Positions 1 through 12,588 are shown, counted from the first letter of the stretch. The stretch: DNA of 64,000 nt from Xanthobacteraceae bacterium (GCA_004297465.1 SCUB01000023.1:309878-373877); one strand, 5' to 3'. Program-made: numbers and translations. Notes: generated by a model not told the origin, from the letters alone.

Positions 1-1
1 C

Positions 2-1108
2 GGCGACGGCACGCCGCTCGGCGAAGGCGAGGTTCTGGTGCAGGAGGATCTCGCGCGCACGCTGGAAGCAATCGCCGCAGCGGGCGCCGACGGCTTCTAT
101 CGCGGCGCGGTGGCGGAAAAACTGGTCGCCGCCGTGCAGTCCGCCGGCGGCCTCCTCACGCTGGACGATCTGGCCGGCTACCGCGCGGTGGTGCGCGCGC
201 CGGTCACCGGCTTCTATCGCGGCCACGGCATCGCCGCGATGTCGCCGCCCTCGTCGGGCGGCGCGGTGCTGATCGAGACGCTCAACATCCTCGAAGGCTA
301 CGATCTCGGCGCCAACGGCGGCACTGATGCGCCGCATCTGATGATCGAGGCGATGAAGCGCGCCTATGCCGACCGCGCCTTCTTCCTCGGCGATCCCGCC
401 TTCACCGCGGCGCCGCTGGCGCGGCTGATCTCCAAGGATTACGCGGCGGCCTTGCGCCGCGACATCGATCCGCAGCGGGCGCGGCCTTCAAGCAGCATCC
501 GCCGCGAGGGCGCCGGTCCCCGCGAGGGCGGCAACACCACCCATGTCTCGATCGCCGACCGCTTCGGCAACGCGGTCGCCCACACCACCACGCTCAATTT
601 CGGCTACGGCCTCGGCCTCGTCGCCGAGGGCACCGGCGTGCTGCTCAACAACGAGATGGATGATTTCACCGCCGCGCCGGGCGCCGCCAACGCGTTCGGC
701 CTGGTCGGTTACGAGGCCAACCTGCCCGGCCCCGGCAAGCGGCCGCTGTCGTCGATGACGCCGGCCATCGTGTTCCGCGACGGCAGGCCGATGCTGATCA
801 CCGGTTCGCCCGGCGGCAGCCGCATCATCTCGGCGGTGACGCAGGTGATCAGCAACGTGCTCGACCATGGCATGGACATCGCGGCGGCGGTGGCCGCGCC
901 GCGGCTGCATCACCAGTGGATGCCGGATGAAGTCCGGGTCGAGCGCGGCGTTGCGCCGGCGCTCGTCGAGGACTTGCGCCGGCGCGGCCACGCCGTGGCC
1001 GAGCCGCTGGGCGAGACCTCGGCCAACTCGATCCGGATCGGCGCCGATGGCTTTCATGGCGCCGCCGATCCGCGCACCCGCGGCGCGCTGGCCGCCGGGG
1101 TCGACTAG
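2..1108 (+). CDS. ggt: gamma-glutamyltransferase, 3' part (5' end outside window)
   Basis: This is the C-terminal two thirds of a gamma-glutamyltranspeptidase, which transfers or hydrolyses the gamma-glutamyl group of glutathione, normally in the periplasm after autocleavage. The reading frame is open from base 2, so the start lies upstream; a GTG at 38 is not a credible start. The autoprocessing/catalytic threonine motif GGNTTHVS lies at about bases 529-552, followed by LNNEMDDF, KRPLSSMTP and the oxyanion-loop motif GSPGGSRI, all hallmarks of the small subunit. The large-subunit end before the TTH cleavage point is also visible. The stop is a TAG at 1106-1108. It converges with the next gene 17 bases away. 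The family assignment is secure; the physiological substrate is not shown. Confidence 0.95.
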   Translation, partial: GDGTPLGEGEVLVQEDLARTLEAIAAAGADGFYRGAVAEKLVAAVQSAGGLLTLDDLAGYRAVVRAPVTGFYRGHGIAAMSPPSSGGAVLIETLNILEGYDLGANGGTDAPHLMIEAMKRAYADRAFFLGDPAFTAAPLARLISKDYAAALRRDIDPQRARPSSSIRREGAGPREGGNTTHVSIADRFGNAVAHTTTLNFGYGLGLVAEGTGVLLNNEMDDFTAAPGAANAFGLVGYEANLPGPGKRPLSSMTPAIVFRDGRPMLITGSPGGSRIISAVTQVISNVLDHGMDIAAAVAAPRLHHQWMPDEVRVERGVAPALVEDLRRRGHAVAEPLGETSANSIRIGADGFHGAADPRTRGALAAGVD

Positions 1109-1125
1109 GTCCGGTCCCCACGACA

Positions 1126-1659
1126 TCAACTTGCCGGCGGCACGCTGGCGTCGCCGTCGCCGAGCGCGCGCTGCATCAGCACCGCATCGAGCCAGCGTCC
1201 GAACTTGAAGCCGACGGCGGTGAACGTGCCGGTCATCTCGAACCCGGCGCGGCGGTGCAGCCCGATCGACGCCGCGTTGGTGGAATCGCCGATCACCGCG
1301 ATCATCTGGCGAAAGCCGCGGGTCGCGCTCAGGTCCACCAGCTCGCGCAGAAGGCGGGTGCCGACGCCGCGCCGCTGCGCTGCGGGCGCCAGGTAAATCG
1401 AATTCTCCACCGTGAAGCGATAGGCCGGCCGCGCCCGGTAGGGCCCGGCATAGGCATAGCCGATCACCGCGCCATTCCGCGCCGCCACCAGATAGGGAAA
1501 GCCGTCGGCCGTGAGGGCCCCGAAGCGCCGGGTCATCTCGGCGCCGTCGGGCGGATCGATCTCGAAGGTGGCGGTGCCGAACCGCACCGCGTGATCATAG
1601 ATCGCGGTGATGGCGGCGATGTCGGCGGCGGTGGCCGGGCGGATCAGAAGGTCGCTCAT
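1126..1659 (-). CDS. GNAT N-acetyltransferase, phosphinothricin acetyltransferase-like
   Basis: A 177-residue single-domain GNAT acetyltransferase. It starts MSDLLIRPATAAD and has the subfamily hallmarks of Pat/MddA-type enzymes: the acetyl-CoA pyrophosphate loop QRRGVGTRLL, the strand ENSIYLAP before it, and the C-terminal FKFGRWLDAVLMQR segment. Members acetylate phosphinothricin, methionine sulfoximine or methionine sulfone, detoxifying glutamine-synthetase inhibitors; the substrate here is inferred only from family. The ATG at 1659 was chosen because homologues begin immediately before the LIRPAT strand, and the longer open frame upstream runs into the downstream hairpin of the neighbouring gene. 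It converges with the ggt gene and is separated from the upstream BI-1 gene by a strong terminator, so it is probably transcribed alone. Confidence 0.88.
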   Translation of the reverse strand: MSDLLIRPATAADIAAITAIYDHAVRFGTATFEIDPPDGAEMTRRFGALTADGFPYLVAARNGAVIGYAYAGPYRARPAYRFTVENSIYLAPAAQRRGVGTRLLRELVDLSATRGFRQMIAVIGDSTNAASIGLHRRAGFEMTGTFTAVGFKFGRWLDAVLMQRALGDGDASVPPAS

Positions 1660-1693
1660 GGCCGCGACAAAATGAAACGCCGGCGGCCAAAAG

Positions 1694-1720
1694 AAAAGCC
1701 CCGGCCGGGCCGGGGCTTTT
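1694..1720 (-). terminator. strong bidirectional-type hairpin terminator
   Basis: The arms AAAAGCCCCGGCC (1694-1706) and its exact inverse complement (1708-1720) form a 13-bp GC-rich stem with T-runs on both strands. It lies 34 bases downstream of the BI-1 gene stop (minus strand) and upstream of the GNAT gene, so it probably ends BI-1 transcription. Confidence 0.8.
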
Positions 1721-1753
1721 CCATTTTGTGGGGACGGGCAGCCGCCCGAGGCC

Positions 1754-2569
1754 TTATTCGCGCTGTCCGAGCAGTTGCAGCAGCAGCGTGAACAGGTTGA
1801 TGAAGTTGAGGTAGAGCGACAGCGCGCCGAGAATCGCCGAGCGCTCGGCCACCTCGCCGCCCATGCCGCCATAGCCGTAGATGTAGTCGTTCTTCAGCCG
1901 CTGGGTATCCCAGGCGGTCAGCCCCGCGAACACCAGCACGCCGATCACCGAGACGACGAACTGCAGCATCGAGCTGGCCAGGAACAGGTTGACCAGGCTG
2001 GCCAGAATGACGCCGACCAGACCCATCAGCAGGAACGAGCCCATCCCGCTCATGTCGCGCTTGGTGGTGTAGCCGAACAGGCTCAGCGCGCCGAACGAGG
2101 CGGCGGTGATGAAGAACACCCGCACGATCGAGGTGTGGGTGAACACCAGGAAGATCGACGCCAGCGACATGCCCATCAGCGCCGCGAAGGCGTAGAATAG
2201 GAGCTGCGCCGTCGCCGGCTTCAGCCGTTCGATGCCGAAGCTTATGACGAACACCATGACGAGCGGCGCCAGCATCAGCACCCATTTGAGCGGGCTGACG
2301 AACATGGCGTAGCCGAACGGCGTCAGGAACTGACCCCTGGCCAGCTGGGCGGCGGCGCCGGTCGCGGTCTTGGCGGCCAGCGCGGCGTCGCCGGTCACCG
2401 CGCCCATGTAGACGCCGAGCGCGGCAAGTCCGGTGATGGCGAGGCCGATCACCATGAAGTTGTAGATGCGCAGCATGTAAGCGCGCAGGCCGGCATCCGT
2501 GACGGCCGTCTCGACGCGGCCGGCGGGCTGACTGAACGGGCCAGCGTATTTGCGGTCATAGTCCGACAT
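1754..2569 (-). CDS. Bax inhibitor-1 / YbhL-YccA family membrane protein
   Basis: A 271-residue integral membrane protein of the Bax inhibitor-1 (TMBIM/YccA-YbhL) family. About seven hydrophobic helices are visible after a soluble N-terminus of roughly 40 residues. The signature FAGLTAWDTQRLKNDY near the C-terminus carries the conserved aspartate that forms part of the pH-sensitive calcium leak in characterised members. The start MSDYDRKYA at 2569 is preceded by AAAAGGG with good spacing; an in-frame ATG six codons upstream is the alternative. The gene is monocistronic: a hairpin terminator follows it and about 200 non-coding bases separate it from the converging/upstream permease gene. Function in alphaproteobacteria is unknown; a role in membrane-protein quality control or ion leak is inference from the family. 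Confidence 0.9.
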   Translation of the reverse strand: MSDYDRKYAGPFSQPAGRVETAVTDAGLRAYMLRIYNFMVIGLAITGLAALGVYMGAVTGDAALAAKTATGAAAQLARGQFLTPFGYAMFVSPLKWVLMLAPLVMVFVISFGIERLKPATAQLLFYAFAALMGMSLASIFLVFTHTSIVRVFFITAASFGALSLFGYTTKRDMSGMGSFLLMGLVGVILASLVNLFLASSMLQFVVSVIGVLVFAGLTAWDTQRLKNDYIYGYGGMGGEVAERSAILGALSLYLNFINLFTLLLQLLGQRE

Positions 2570-2779
2570 GGTCGAAACCCTTTTCATCTGTTGTCCGGCG
2601 CGCTGGCGACGGGCGCGCCCGCGCCGGGGAGAAATCGTTTTCGGATACCTTGCGGAAAACGCCCAAACGGCATCCGACCCACCAAGTATGTGGGAGATTA
2701 ACACACCGCCCGCAACCGTCCGCGCGCGGCGGAATGTCGCGCCGGGGCGCGACATTATCGCCGGCTTATGGCGAAGTTG

Positions 2780-5349
2780 TCACAAATTGCGCAATACCGG
2801 CGCGGGTTTCTGGTTGAGCGCGGCCAGCGTCCCGATCAGCCCCATGGCGAGGATGACGACGAGCGCCGTCAGCACCACCGCGACCGGTCCGCCGGCCTGC
2901 CAGACGAAGCCGAGCGACATCAGCCGCGTCACCACCAGCCAGGCCGCCATCGAGCCGGCGATCACGCCAAACGCCGCGGTGACGAGGCCGATGATGAGAT
3001 ACTCCACGACATAGGCGCCGATCAGCCACGGCCGCGTCGCGCCCAGCGTCTTGAGGATGACGGCGTCGTAGACGCGGTGGCGGTGGCCGGCGGCGAGCGC
3101 GCCGCCCAGCACCAGCATGGCGGCGAGCAGCGTCACGGCGCTGGCGCCGCGGATGCCGAGCACGAGATTGGTCACCAGCGCGCCGACGCTTTCCAGCGCC
3201 TCGCGCACCCGCACCGCGGTCACGGTGGGAAACGCGTCGGCGACCGCCTTGATGATGGCGGCGTCGCCCGCCGCGGTGCCGTTGGATTCGGTCAGCGTGG
3301 CGATATGGGTGTGGGGCGCGCCGCGGAACGTGCTGGGCGAGTACACCAGCACGAAATTGATGCCGAGGCTTTGCCAGTCCACCGCGCGCAGATTGCCGAT
3401 GGTGGCGGTGACGGCGCGGCCGAGCACGTTGACGGTGAGAGTATCGCCGAGCCTGAGGCCGAGGCCGTCGGCGACCTTCTGCTCGAGCGACACCAGCGGC
3501 GGGCCGTCGTAGTCCGCGCCCCACCAGGTGCCGGCGACGAGGCGCGAGCCGGCCGGCAATTCGTTGGTGTAGGTGATGCCGCGGTCGCTTTGCAGCACCC
3601 ACTCGACATCCGGCTTCGGCCGCAGCTGGCTGGCGTCGATCCCGTGCGCCGCGACGATGCGCCCGCGCAGCATCGGCACCCGTTCGAGTTTGCCGCCGGG
3701 GACGCGCGCATGCACGAAACGGTCGAAGCTCGCGGCCTCGGCGGCCGGGATGTCGACGAAATAGAACGAGGGCGCGCGCTCGGGCAGCGCCGCCATGAAC
3801 TGCCGCCGCAGGTTGCTGTCGATCTCGGCGACGGTGACGAGGAGCGCCAGACCGAGCCCGAGCGAGAGCACGACCGAGGGCGTCAGCGCGCCGGGGCGGT
3901 GGATGTTGGCGAGCGCGAGCCGTAAGAGCGCGACGCGCGGCCGCGGCAGGCGGCGCGCGAGCGCCATCAGCGCCAGCGCGACCAGGCGCAAGAGCGCGAA
4001 CACCGCCATCGACACCACGATGAAGATCGCGGCGATGCGCCGGTCGTAGGCAAGCCCGATGGCGGCGGCGATCAGCAGCACGATGACGGCGGCCATCAGC
4101 ACGACATAGCGCCGTCGCGGCCAGTGCCATTCCGGCATGACGGATTCGCGGAACAGCGCCGACACCGGCGTGTCATGGGCGCGTCCCAGCGGCCACAGCC
4201 CGAACGCCAGCGCGGTCAGCACGCCATAGGCGAACGAGAGCGAGAGCTGGTCCGGCTGCAGTTTCGGGTCGATCGGCAGCGGCAGCACCGCGCCGAATCC
4301 CCAGGCGACGGCAAACGGTACCAGCGCGCCGATGACAAGGCCGATCGCGGCGCCGATCGCCGCCAGCATCAGCACCTGCAGTAGGTAGATCGTGAACGCG
4401 TCACCCCCCGTCGCGCCCAGCGCCTTGAAGGTGGCGATGACGTCGCGGCGGCGGTCGAGATGGCTCTTGACCGCGTTGGCGACGCCGACCCCGCCGACCA
4501 GCAGCGCGGCGAGGCCGACCAGCGTGAGGAACTGCGTGAAACGGTTGAGGTTGCGCTCAAGCTGCGGCGAGGCGTTGCCGCGCGTGCGGATTTCCCAGCC
4601 GGCGTCCGGCAGCGCGGCGCGCGCGGCATCGGCGAGCGCGGCGGTGGCGGCCTCGGTGGCGGCGGCATCGGGCAGGCGGACGCGGTAGATCCAGCGCACC
4701 AGGCTGCCGGGCTGCAGCAGGTTCGTCGCGCGCAGCGCCGCCTCGCTGATGAGAAAGCGCGGGCCGAAGCCGACGCCGCCGGCGAGCTTGTCGGGTTCGG
4801 CGTTGAGGATGGCGCGGATCTCGAAGTTCGCCGCGCCAATGCCGACATGGTCACCGACGTTGAGGCTGAGCCGCGCCAGCAGCGCCGCGTCGGCGGCCGC
4901 GCCATGGACGCCGCCGCGCGGCGCGAACAGTTCGGCGAGCGGCAGGCCGGGCGCGATGTCGACGTGCCCGGAAAGCGGATAGCGCGCATCGACCGCCTTG
5001 ATCTCGACCAGCGCCAGCTGTCCGTCGCCGGACCGGGCCATGGCGCGCATGGTGGCGGCGACCGAAACCTCGCCGCGCGCCTCCAGGAAGGCGCGTTCGG
5101 TCGGCGTCGCCTCGCGCTGAATCAGGCCGAACGCGGCGTCGCCGCCAAGAATGGTGCGGCCCTCGCGCGAAAGCCCGTCGGACAGGCTGCCGGCCAGCGA
5201 GCCGACCGCGGCGATCGCCATGACGCCGAGCGCGAGGCAGGCGATGAACACGTAGAAGCCGCGCCAGCCGCCGCGCAGGTCGCGCAGCGCGTAGCGCAGC
5301 ATCAGGAACCGCCGCCGCGGGGCGCGCGGGGGGCTGCCGGCGCGGGGGG

Positions 5350-5353
<4 letters not shown>
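2780..5353 (-). CDS. ybbP: ABC transporter permease, FtsX/MacB-type (YbbP)
   Basis: An 857-residue permease of the FtsX/LolC/MacB class, the membrane partner of the ATPase encoded just upstream. It has an N-terminal helix (YVFIACLALGVMAIAAVGSL), a large periplasmic domain, three helices around residues 255-400 (NAVKSHLDRRRDVIATFKAL is the cytoplasmic loop typical of FtsX), a second pair of helices and periplasmic domain, and a C-terminal FtsX core with the mirrored loop YDAVILKTLGATR. This duplicated layout and length match YbbP. The ATG at 5353 overlaps the ATPase stop in an ATGA, indicating translational coupling. YbbAP sits next to the tesA esterase gene as in Escherichia coli, suggesting export or extraction of a hydrophobic substrate handled by the esterase; the substrate is unknown. 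Confidence 0.92.
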
Positions 5354-6088
<735 letters not shown>

Positions 6089-6090
<2 letters not shown>

Positions 6091-6790
6091 GGACACGTCA
6101 TCATATGGGAGTTCGCGGGTCGCGGTCCAGCGGGCGGGCTGGCTGGCCGTCCTCGTGGCGGGGTGGGTGCTGGCGCTGTGTGGCGGCGGATGGGCTGCGG
6201 AACAGACCGGAAGCGCGGCCGCGCCGGTCAAAATCGCCGTGCTGGGCGATTCGCTGACCGCCGGCTTCGGCTTACCGCTGGAGGCCACCTTCCCGGTGCG
6301 GCTCGCCCAGGCGCTGAAGGCCAAGGGGCTTGCCGTCGAGGTCATCGATGCCGGGGTTTCGGGCGACACCGCGTCGGGCGGACGCGACCGGCTCGACTGG
6401 TCGGTCCCCGAGGGCACCGAGGCGGTGATCGTGGAACTGGGCGCCAACGACGCGCTGCGCGGCCTCGATCCGGCCGTCACCCGGGCCGCGCTGGAGGCCA
6501 TCCTCGTCCGGCTGAAGGCGCGCAATATCAGTGTCCTGCTGTGCGGCATGCTGGCGCCGCGCAACCTCGGCCCCGACTACGGCGCGCGCTTCGACGCCAT
6601 CTACCTCGAACTGGCGCAGCGCTTCGGCGTGGCGCTGTATCCGTTCTTTCTCGAAGGCGTGGCGGCCGATTCGGTGCTCAACCAGCGCGACGGCCTGCAT
6701 CCCACCGCCGCCGGCGTCGAGGCGATCGTGGCGCGGATCCTGCCCAGGGCGGAGGACCTGGTTGCCGAGGCCTTGCGTCGGCGGGGATGA
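6089..6790 (+). CDS. tesA: SGNH hydrolase, TesA-type arylesterase/thioesterase I
   Basis: A 233-residue exported serine esterase of the GDSL/SGNH family. An N-terminal segment ending CGGGWAAEQ reads as a signal peptide. Catalytic blocks are GDSLTAGFG (nucleophile Ser), the block-II glycine in SGDTASGG, GANDALRG (block III Asn) and DGLHPTAAG (Asp-x-x-His). TesA-type enzymes cleave acyl-CoA thioesters, lysophospholipids and aryl esters in the periplasm. It is divergent from ybbAP as in enterobacteria, which supports a joint role with that transporter. The ATG at 6089 is favoured because downstream starts would delete the signal peptide; it is preceded by GAGGG at 9 bases. The frame is open further upstream but that reads through the divergent ATPase. 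Confidence 0.9.
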
Positions 6791-6881
6791 CGGCGGGCCG
6801 GGTGCTTCACGCCGGCCGGGTGGCTGCGCTAGCCTCTGAGAGAGCGATTCGCGAGTCCGGCGTCAGTCCCGAGGTTTGGCC

Positions 6882-7421
6882 ATGCCGCGTCTGTTCACGG
6901 GCCTGGAGATCCCTCCCGAGATCGGGCAGGTCCTGTCCGGCCTGCGCGGCGGACTGCCGGGCGCGCGCTGGATCGATCCGGCCAACTATCACGTCACGCT
7001 GCGCTTCATCGGCGACATCGACGACCATATCGCCCATGAGATCGCCTCGACGCTCCTGCGGGTGCGGCGCCGGCCGTTCGAGGTGGCGCTGCAGGGGCTG
7101 ACCTCGTTCGGCGGCCGCAAGCCGCGCGCGGTGGTGGCGACGGTGGCGCCCTCGCGACAGATTCTGGAACTGCAGGCGGAGCTGGAACGGCTGATCCAGC
7201 GCGTCGGGCTGGCGCCCGAGGGCCGCAAGTTCACTCCCCATGTCACGCTGGCGCGGCTGCGCGAGGCCTCCAACCAGGATGTCGCGGACTACCTGTCGGT
7301 GCGCGGCTATTTCCCGGCCCAGGTGTTCACGGTGGCGCGCTTTGTTCTGTTTTCGTCGCGGGCCTCGGTCGGCGGCGGTCCCTATCTCGTCGAGGACGCC
7401 TATGCGCTTAACGGCGGTTGA
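6882..7421 (+). CDS. thpR: RNA 2',3'-cyclic phosphodiesterase (2H phosphoesterase)
   Basis: A 179-residue ThpR/LigT protein. Its two HxT-type active-site motifs, YHVTLRFIGD near residue 38 and PHVTLARLR near residue 122, define the 2H phosphoesterase fold. Family members hydrolyse 2',3'-cyclic phosphodiester ends of RNA and can ligate tRNA half-molecules in vitro. The ATG at 6882 has GAGG eight bases upstream and gives the usual family length; an in-frame TTG two codons earlier is less likely. It follows tesA by 91 bases and precedes zapE by 55, so it may share a transcript with either. The physiological RNA substrate is unknown for the family. Confidence 0.9.
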   Translation: MPRLFTGLEIPPEIGQVLSGLRGGLPGARWIDPANYHVTLRFIGDIDDHIAHEIASTLLRVRRRPFEVALQGLTSFGGRKPRAVVATVAPSRQILELQAELERLIQRVGLAPEGRKFTPHVTLARLREASNQDVADYLSVRGYFPAQVFTVARFVLFSSRASVGGGPYLVEDAYALNGG

Positions 7422-7476
7422 ACCGGACTGGCCCGCCCACTTGCATTTTGGCCGCAAATCGGCGCGTTAGGGCGCC

Positions 7477-8655
7477 ATGTCCGCATCGTTTGCCGATCAG
7501 TATCATGCGCTGGTGGAGGGCGGGGCCATCGAGGCCGATCCCGCCCAGGCCGATCTCGTGCGCGCCTACACCGCGCTCGACGAGCGCCTGGTGACCCACC
7601 GGCTGGCGCGCAAGACCTCCTCGCTCGGCTGGCTGTTCGGGCGCAGCGAGAAAAAGCAGCCGCCGCTCAAGGGGTTGTACGTCCACGGCGAGGTCGGCCG
7701 CGGCAAGACCATGCTGATGGACCTGTTCTTTCAGGCCAGCCCCGTGGTGCGCAAGCGCCGCGCCCATTTCCATGAATTCATGGCCGACGTGCACGAGCGG
7801 GTGCACGATTTCCGCCAGAAGATCGCGCGCGGGGCGATCGCCGAAACCGATCCGGTGCGGCTCGTCGCGGCCACCCTGTTCGACGAGGCCTGGCTGTTGT
7901 GCTTCGACGAGTTCCACGTCACCGACATCGCCGACGCCATGATCCTCGGCCGCCTGTTCGGCCGCCTGTTCGAGCTCGGCATCGTTGTGGTTGCGACCTC
8001 CAACGTCGCCCCCGACGATCTCTATCGCGGCGGCCTCAACCGCTCGCTGTTCGTGCCCTTCCTCGGCCAGCTCGCGGCGCACATGGAAGTGGTGCGGCTC
8101 GACGCCCGCACCGATTTCCGGCTGGAAAAGCTCGCCGGCGTTGGCATGTGGCACGTGCCGGCGGACGCCATGGCCGACGCCGAGCTGGACCGGGCCTGGG
8201 AGCGCCTGACCGCCGGGGCGGCGGAGACCCCCCATGATCTCGCCGTCAAGGGCAGGATTCTGGCGGTGCCGCGCGCGGGCCAGGGGGCGGCGCGCTTCAC
8301 CTTCGCCGAGCTGTGCGACCGGCCGCTCGGGGCCTCCGACTATCTGCGGCTCGCCCACGAGTTCCACACCCTGGTGATCGACCGCATCCCGGTGATGACG
8401 CTGGTCGAGCGCAACCAGGCCAAGCGTTTCATCACCCTGATCGACGCGCTCTACGACAACACGGTCAAGCTGGTGGCCTCGGCCGCCGCCGCGCCGGTCG
8501 CGCTCTATCAGGCCACCGAAGGCATCGAGGTGCACGAGTTCAAGCGCACCGCCTCGCGCCTGATCGAGATGGGCTCGCACTCCTACCTGGCGCTGCCGCA
8601 CGGAGCGCGCGATTCCACCGCCAGCGGCTCCACCGAGGGGCTGGTGGAGACCTGA
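7477..8655 (+). CDS. zapE: cell division protein ZapE (AFG1-type ATPase)
   Basis: A 392-residue AFG1/LACE1-family P-loop ATPase. Walker A is GEVGRGKTMLMD (residues about 71-82), Walker B is LCFDEFHVTDIADA, followed by the sensor region VVATSNVAPDDLYRGGLNR. In Escherichia coli ZapE acts at the constricting Z-ring in an ATP-dependent manner; mitochondrial AFG1 relatives handle respiratory-complex proteins. The length and all ATPase motifs are normal. The ATG at 7477 follows an AGGG. Its position upstream of mdh and the 2-oxoglutarate dehydrogenase cluster is the usual one in Rhizobiales, although a minus-strand thioesterase gene and repeat elements intervene here, so it is not in the mdh operon. 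Confidence 0.93.
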   Translation: MSASFADQYHALVEGGAIEADPAQADLVRAYTALDERLVTHRLARKTSSLGWLFGRSEKKQPPLKGLYVHGEVGRGKTMLMDLFFQASPVVRKRRAHFHEFMADVHERVHDFRQKIARGAIAETDPVRLVAATLFDEAWLLCFDEFHVTDIADAMILGRLFGRLFELGIVVVATSNVAPDDLYRGGLNRSLFVPFLGQLAAHMEVVRLDARTDFRLEKLAGVGMWHVPADAMADAELDRAWERLTAGAAETPHDLAVKGRILAVPRAGQGAARFTFAELCDRPLGASDYLRLAHEFHTLVIDRIPVMTLVERNQAKRFITLIDALYDNTVKLVASAAAAPVALYQATEGIEVHEFKRTASRLIEMGSHSYLALPHGARDSTASGSTEGLVET

Positions 8656-8703
8656 TCCCGAAAAGCGGGAACCGGTTTTCGGAAGAAAGCATGCCCGGAC
8701 AGG
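8654..8703 (+). repeat. dispersed repeat, copy 1 (flanks thioesterase gene)
   Basis: The stretch beginning GATCCCGAAAAGCGGGAACC and ending in GCATGCCCGGACAG resembles a short interspersed sequence common in Bradyrhizobium/Rhodopseudomonas-type genomes. It contains the small inverted repeat CCCGAAAAGCGGG. A related, inverted copy lies on the other side of the thioesterase gene (9209-9244). Confidence 0.6.
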
Positions 8704-8749
8704 AAGATAGGCGGCCAGTCCGGGCTTCGGTGCGGCGGAATCCCGGAGG

Positions 8750-9175
8750 TCAGGCCGCCGCTTCGCCAGACAGCAGCGCCGCCATCGGCGCCGGCAGCGG
8801 ATGGGCCTTGACGCGGCCGGCCGCGGCGTCGAACGCGGTCAGCACCCGCGTCTCGACATATTCCACCGCCAGCGCCTCGTCCTTGAACACGCGGTGGGTG
8901 AGCTCGAAGGCGCAGCGGTTGACCGCGGTGACCGCCGTTTCGATCGTCAGGACGTCGTCCTGGCGCGCCGGCAGCATGAATTTGGTGCGGTTCTCCGCGA
9001 GCGGCAGGCCGTCGATGCCGTCCTCCGCCATCATCCGGGTCAGGCTCAGCCCCACGCTCTTCAAGAGCCCGTGCAGGGCGGCATCGAACCAGGCATAGTA
9101 ATTGGGATTGAAGACGATGCCGTTGGGGTCGCAGTCGCCCCATTCCACGGTCACCGTGCGGCGGTTTACCAACAT
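8750..9175 (-). CDS. acyl-CoA thioesterase, 4-hydroxybenzoyl-CoA thioesterase-like hotdog fold
   Basis: A 141-residue hotdog-fold thioesterase. The active-site segment WGDCDPNGIVFNPNYYAWFD near residues 12-31 carries the catalytic aspartate (DPNGIV) in the arrangement of Pseudomonas-type 4-hydroxybenzoyl-CoA thioesterase and YbgC. Length is standard. The ATG at 9175 is decided by a very strong ribosome site (GGAGGGGGAG) directly upstream. The enzyme would cleave an aromatic or short-chain acyl-CoA in the cytoplasm; the substrate is not evident and no catabolic genes adjoin it. It is a lone minus-strand gene between two plus-strand genes and is bracketed by inverted copies of a dispersed repeat, which suggests that it is a small inserted unit. 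Confidence 0.88.
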   Translation of the reverse strand: MLVNRRTVTVEWGDCDPNGIVFNPNYYAWFDAALHGLLKSVGLSLTRMMAEDGIDGLPLAENRTKFMLPARQDDVLTIETAVTAVNRCAFELTHRVFKDEALAVEYVETRVLTAFDAAAGRVKAHPLPAPMAALLSGEAAA

Positions 9176-9208
9176 CCGGGACTCCCCCTCCGCCCGGTGG
9201 TTATGTTT

Positions 9209-9244
9209 CTGGCCGGGCATGATCTTTTCCGAAAAAGCGTGAAA
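9209..9244 (-). repeat. dispersed repeat, copy 2 (inverted)
   Basis: GGCCGGGCATGATCTTTTCC followed by GAAAAAGCGTGAAA is, on the opposite strand, a diverged copy of the repeat at 8654-8703 (shared core GGAAAAGATCATGCCCGG versus GGAAGAAAGCATGCCCGG). The two copies face each other across the thioesterase gene. Confidence 0.55.
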
Positions 9245-9315
9245 TCCACCTATCGCCATCGCTCCCGGAAAGCAACCGCCGCGCCTCTGGCCTCCGTGCC
9301 CGCCCGGCCCCGTTG

Positions 9316-9332
9316 CTTGAAAGAGATTCAAG
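9316..9332. promoter_or_regulatory. palindrome upstream of mdh, possible operator
   Basis: CTTGAA-AGAGA-TTCAAG is a perfect 6-5-6 inverted repeat in the 264-base gap between the thioesterase and mdh, 108 bases before the mdh ATG. It could bind a dimeric regulator of the TCA operon. No matching second copy was noticed in the window, so the assignment is tentative. Confidence 0.35.
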
Positions 9333-9358
9333 GCTTCCCTGTCCGAACGGTGACTTGA

Positions 9359-10408
<1,050 letters not shown>

Positions 10409-10457
10409 TCGCCCTGCATTTGATGCCAACGTATTCCTTCCGTTCGGGGGCCATTCG

Positions 10458-11656
<1,199 letters not shown>

Positions 11657-11657
<1 letters not shown>

Positions 11658-12541
11658 TGTCCGTTTTGATCGACAAGAACACCAAGGTCATCACGCAGGG
11701 CTTCACCGGCAAGAACGGCACGTTCCATTCCGAACAGGCGATCGGCTACGGCACCAAGGTGGTCGGCGGCACCTCGCCCGGCAAGGGCGGCTCGACCCAT
11801 CTCGGCCTGCCGGTGTTCGACACCGTGGCGGAGGTGCGCGAGAAGACCGGCGCCGACGCCACCGTGATCTACGTGCCGCCGCCGGGCGCGGCCGACGCCA
11901 TCTGCGAAGCGATCGCGGCGGAGATCCCGCTGATCGTCGCCATCACCGAGGGCATCCCGGTGCTCGACATGGTGCGCGTCAAGCGCGCGCTTGCGGGCTC
12001 GAAGTCGCGCCTGATCGGGCCGAACTGCCCTGGCGTCGTCACCGCCGACGAGTGCAAGATCGGCATCATGCCGACCAACATCTTCAAGCGGGGCAATGTC
12101 GGCATCGTGTCACGCTCCGGCACGCTGACCTACGAAGCCGTGTTCCAGACCACCCAGGAAGGCCTCGGCCAGACCACCGCGGTCGGCATCGGTGGCGACC
12201 CGGTCAAGGGCACCGAGTTCATCGACGTGCTGGAAATGTTCCTGGCCGACCCCACCACCACCTCGATCGTCATGATCGGCGAGATCGGCGGTTCGGCCGA
12301 GGAGGACGCGGCGCAGTTCCTCAAGGACGAGGCCAAGCGCGGCCGCAAGAAGCCAACGGTGGGCTTCATCGCCGGCCGCACCGCGCCTCCCGGCCGTCGC
12401 ATGGGCCATGCCGGCGCCATCATCTCCGGCGGCAAGGGCGACGCCGGCTCCAAGATCGCGGCGCTGGAGGCGGCCGGGGTCCGGGTGTCGCCGTCACCGG
12501 CGCGGCTCGGCAAGACGCTGGTTGAAGTACTGAAATCCTAA
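11657..12541 (+). CDS. sucD: succinyl-CoA synthetase subunit alpha
   Basis: A 294-residue alpha subunit. The N-terminal CoA-binding Rossmann domain starts [18 protein letters not shown]. The phosphorylated catalytic histidine is H251 in [13 protein letters not shown], and the second power helix [12 protein letters not shown] lies before it. It forms the alpha/beta enzyme with SucC. The start is fixed by the TAATG overlap with sucC. It is followed by 136 bases containing a strong hairpin before odhA, so expression of the ligase and the dehydrogenase complex may be separately tuned. Confidence 0.97.
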
Positions 12542-12588
12542 TTCAGTTTTAAGCCTATTTGACGGCGTAAATTTTCGCCGGATGGGGT

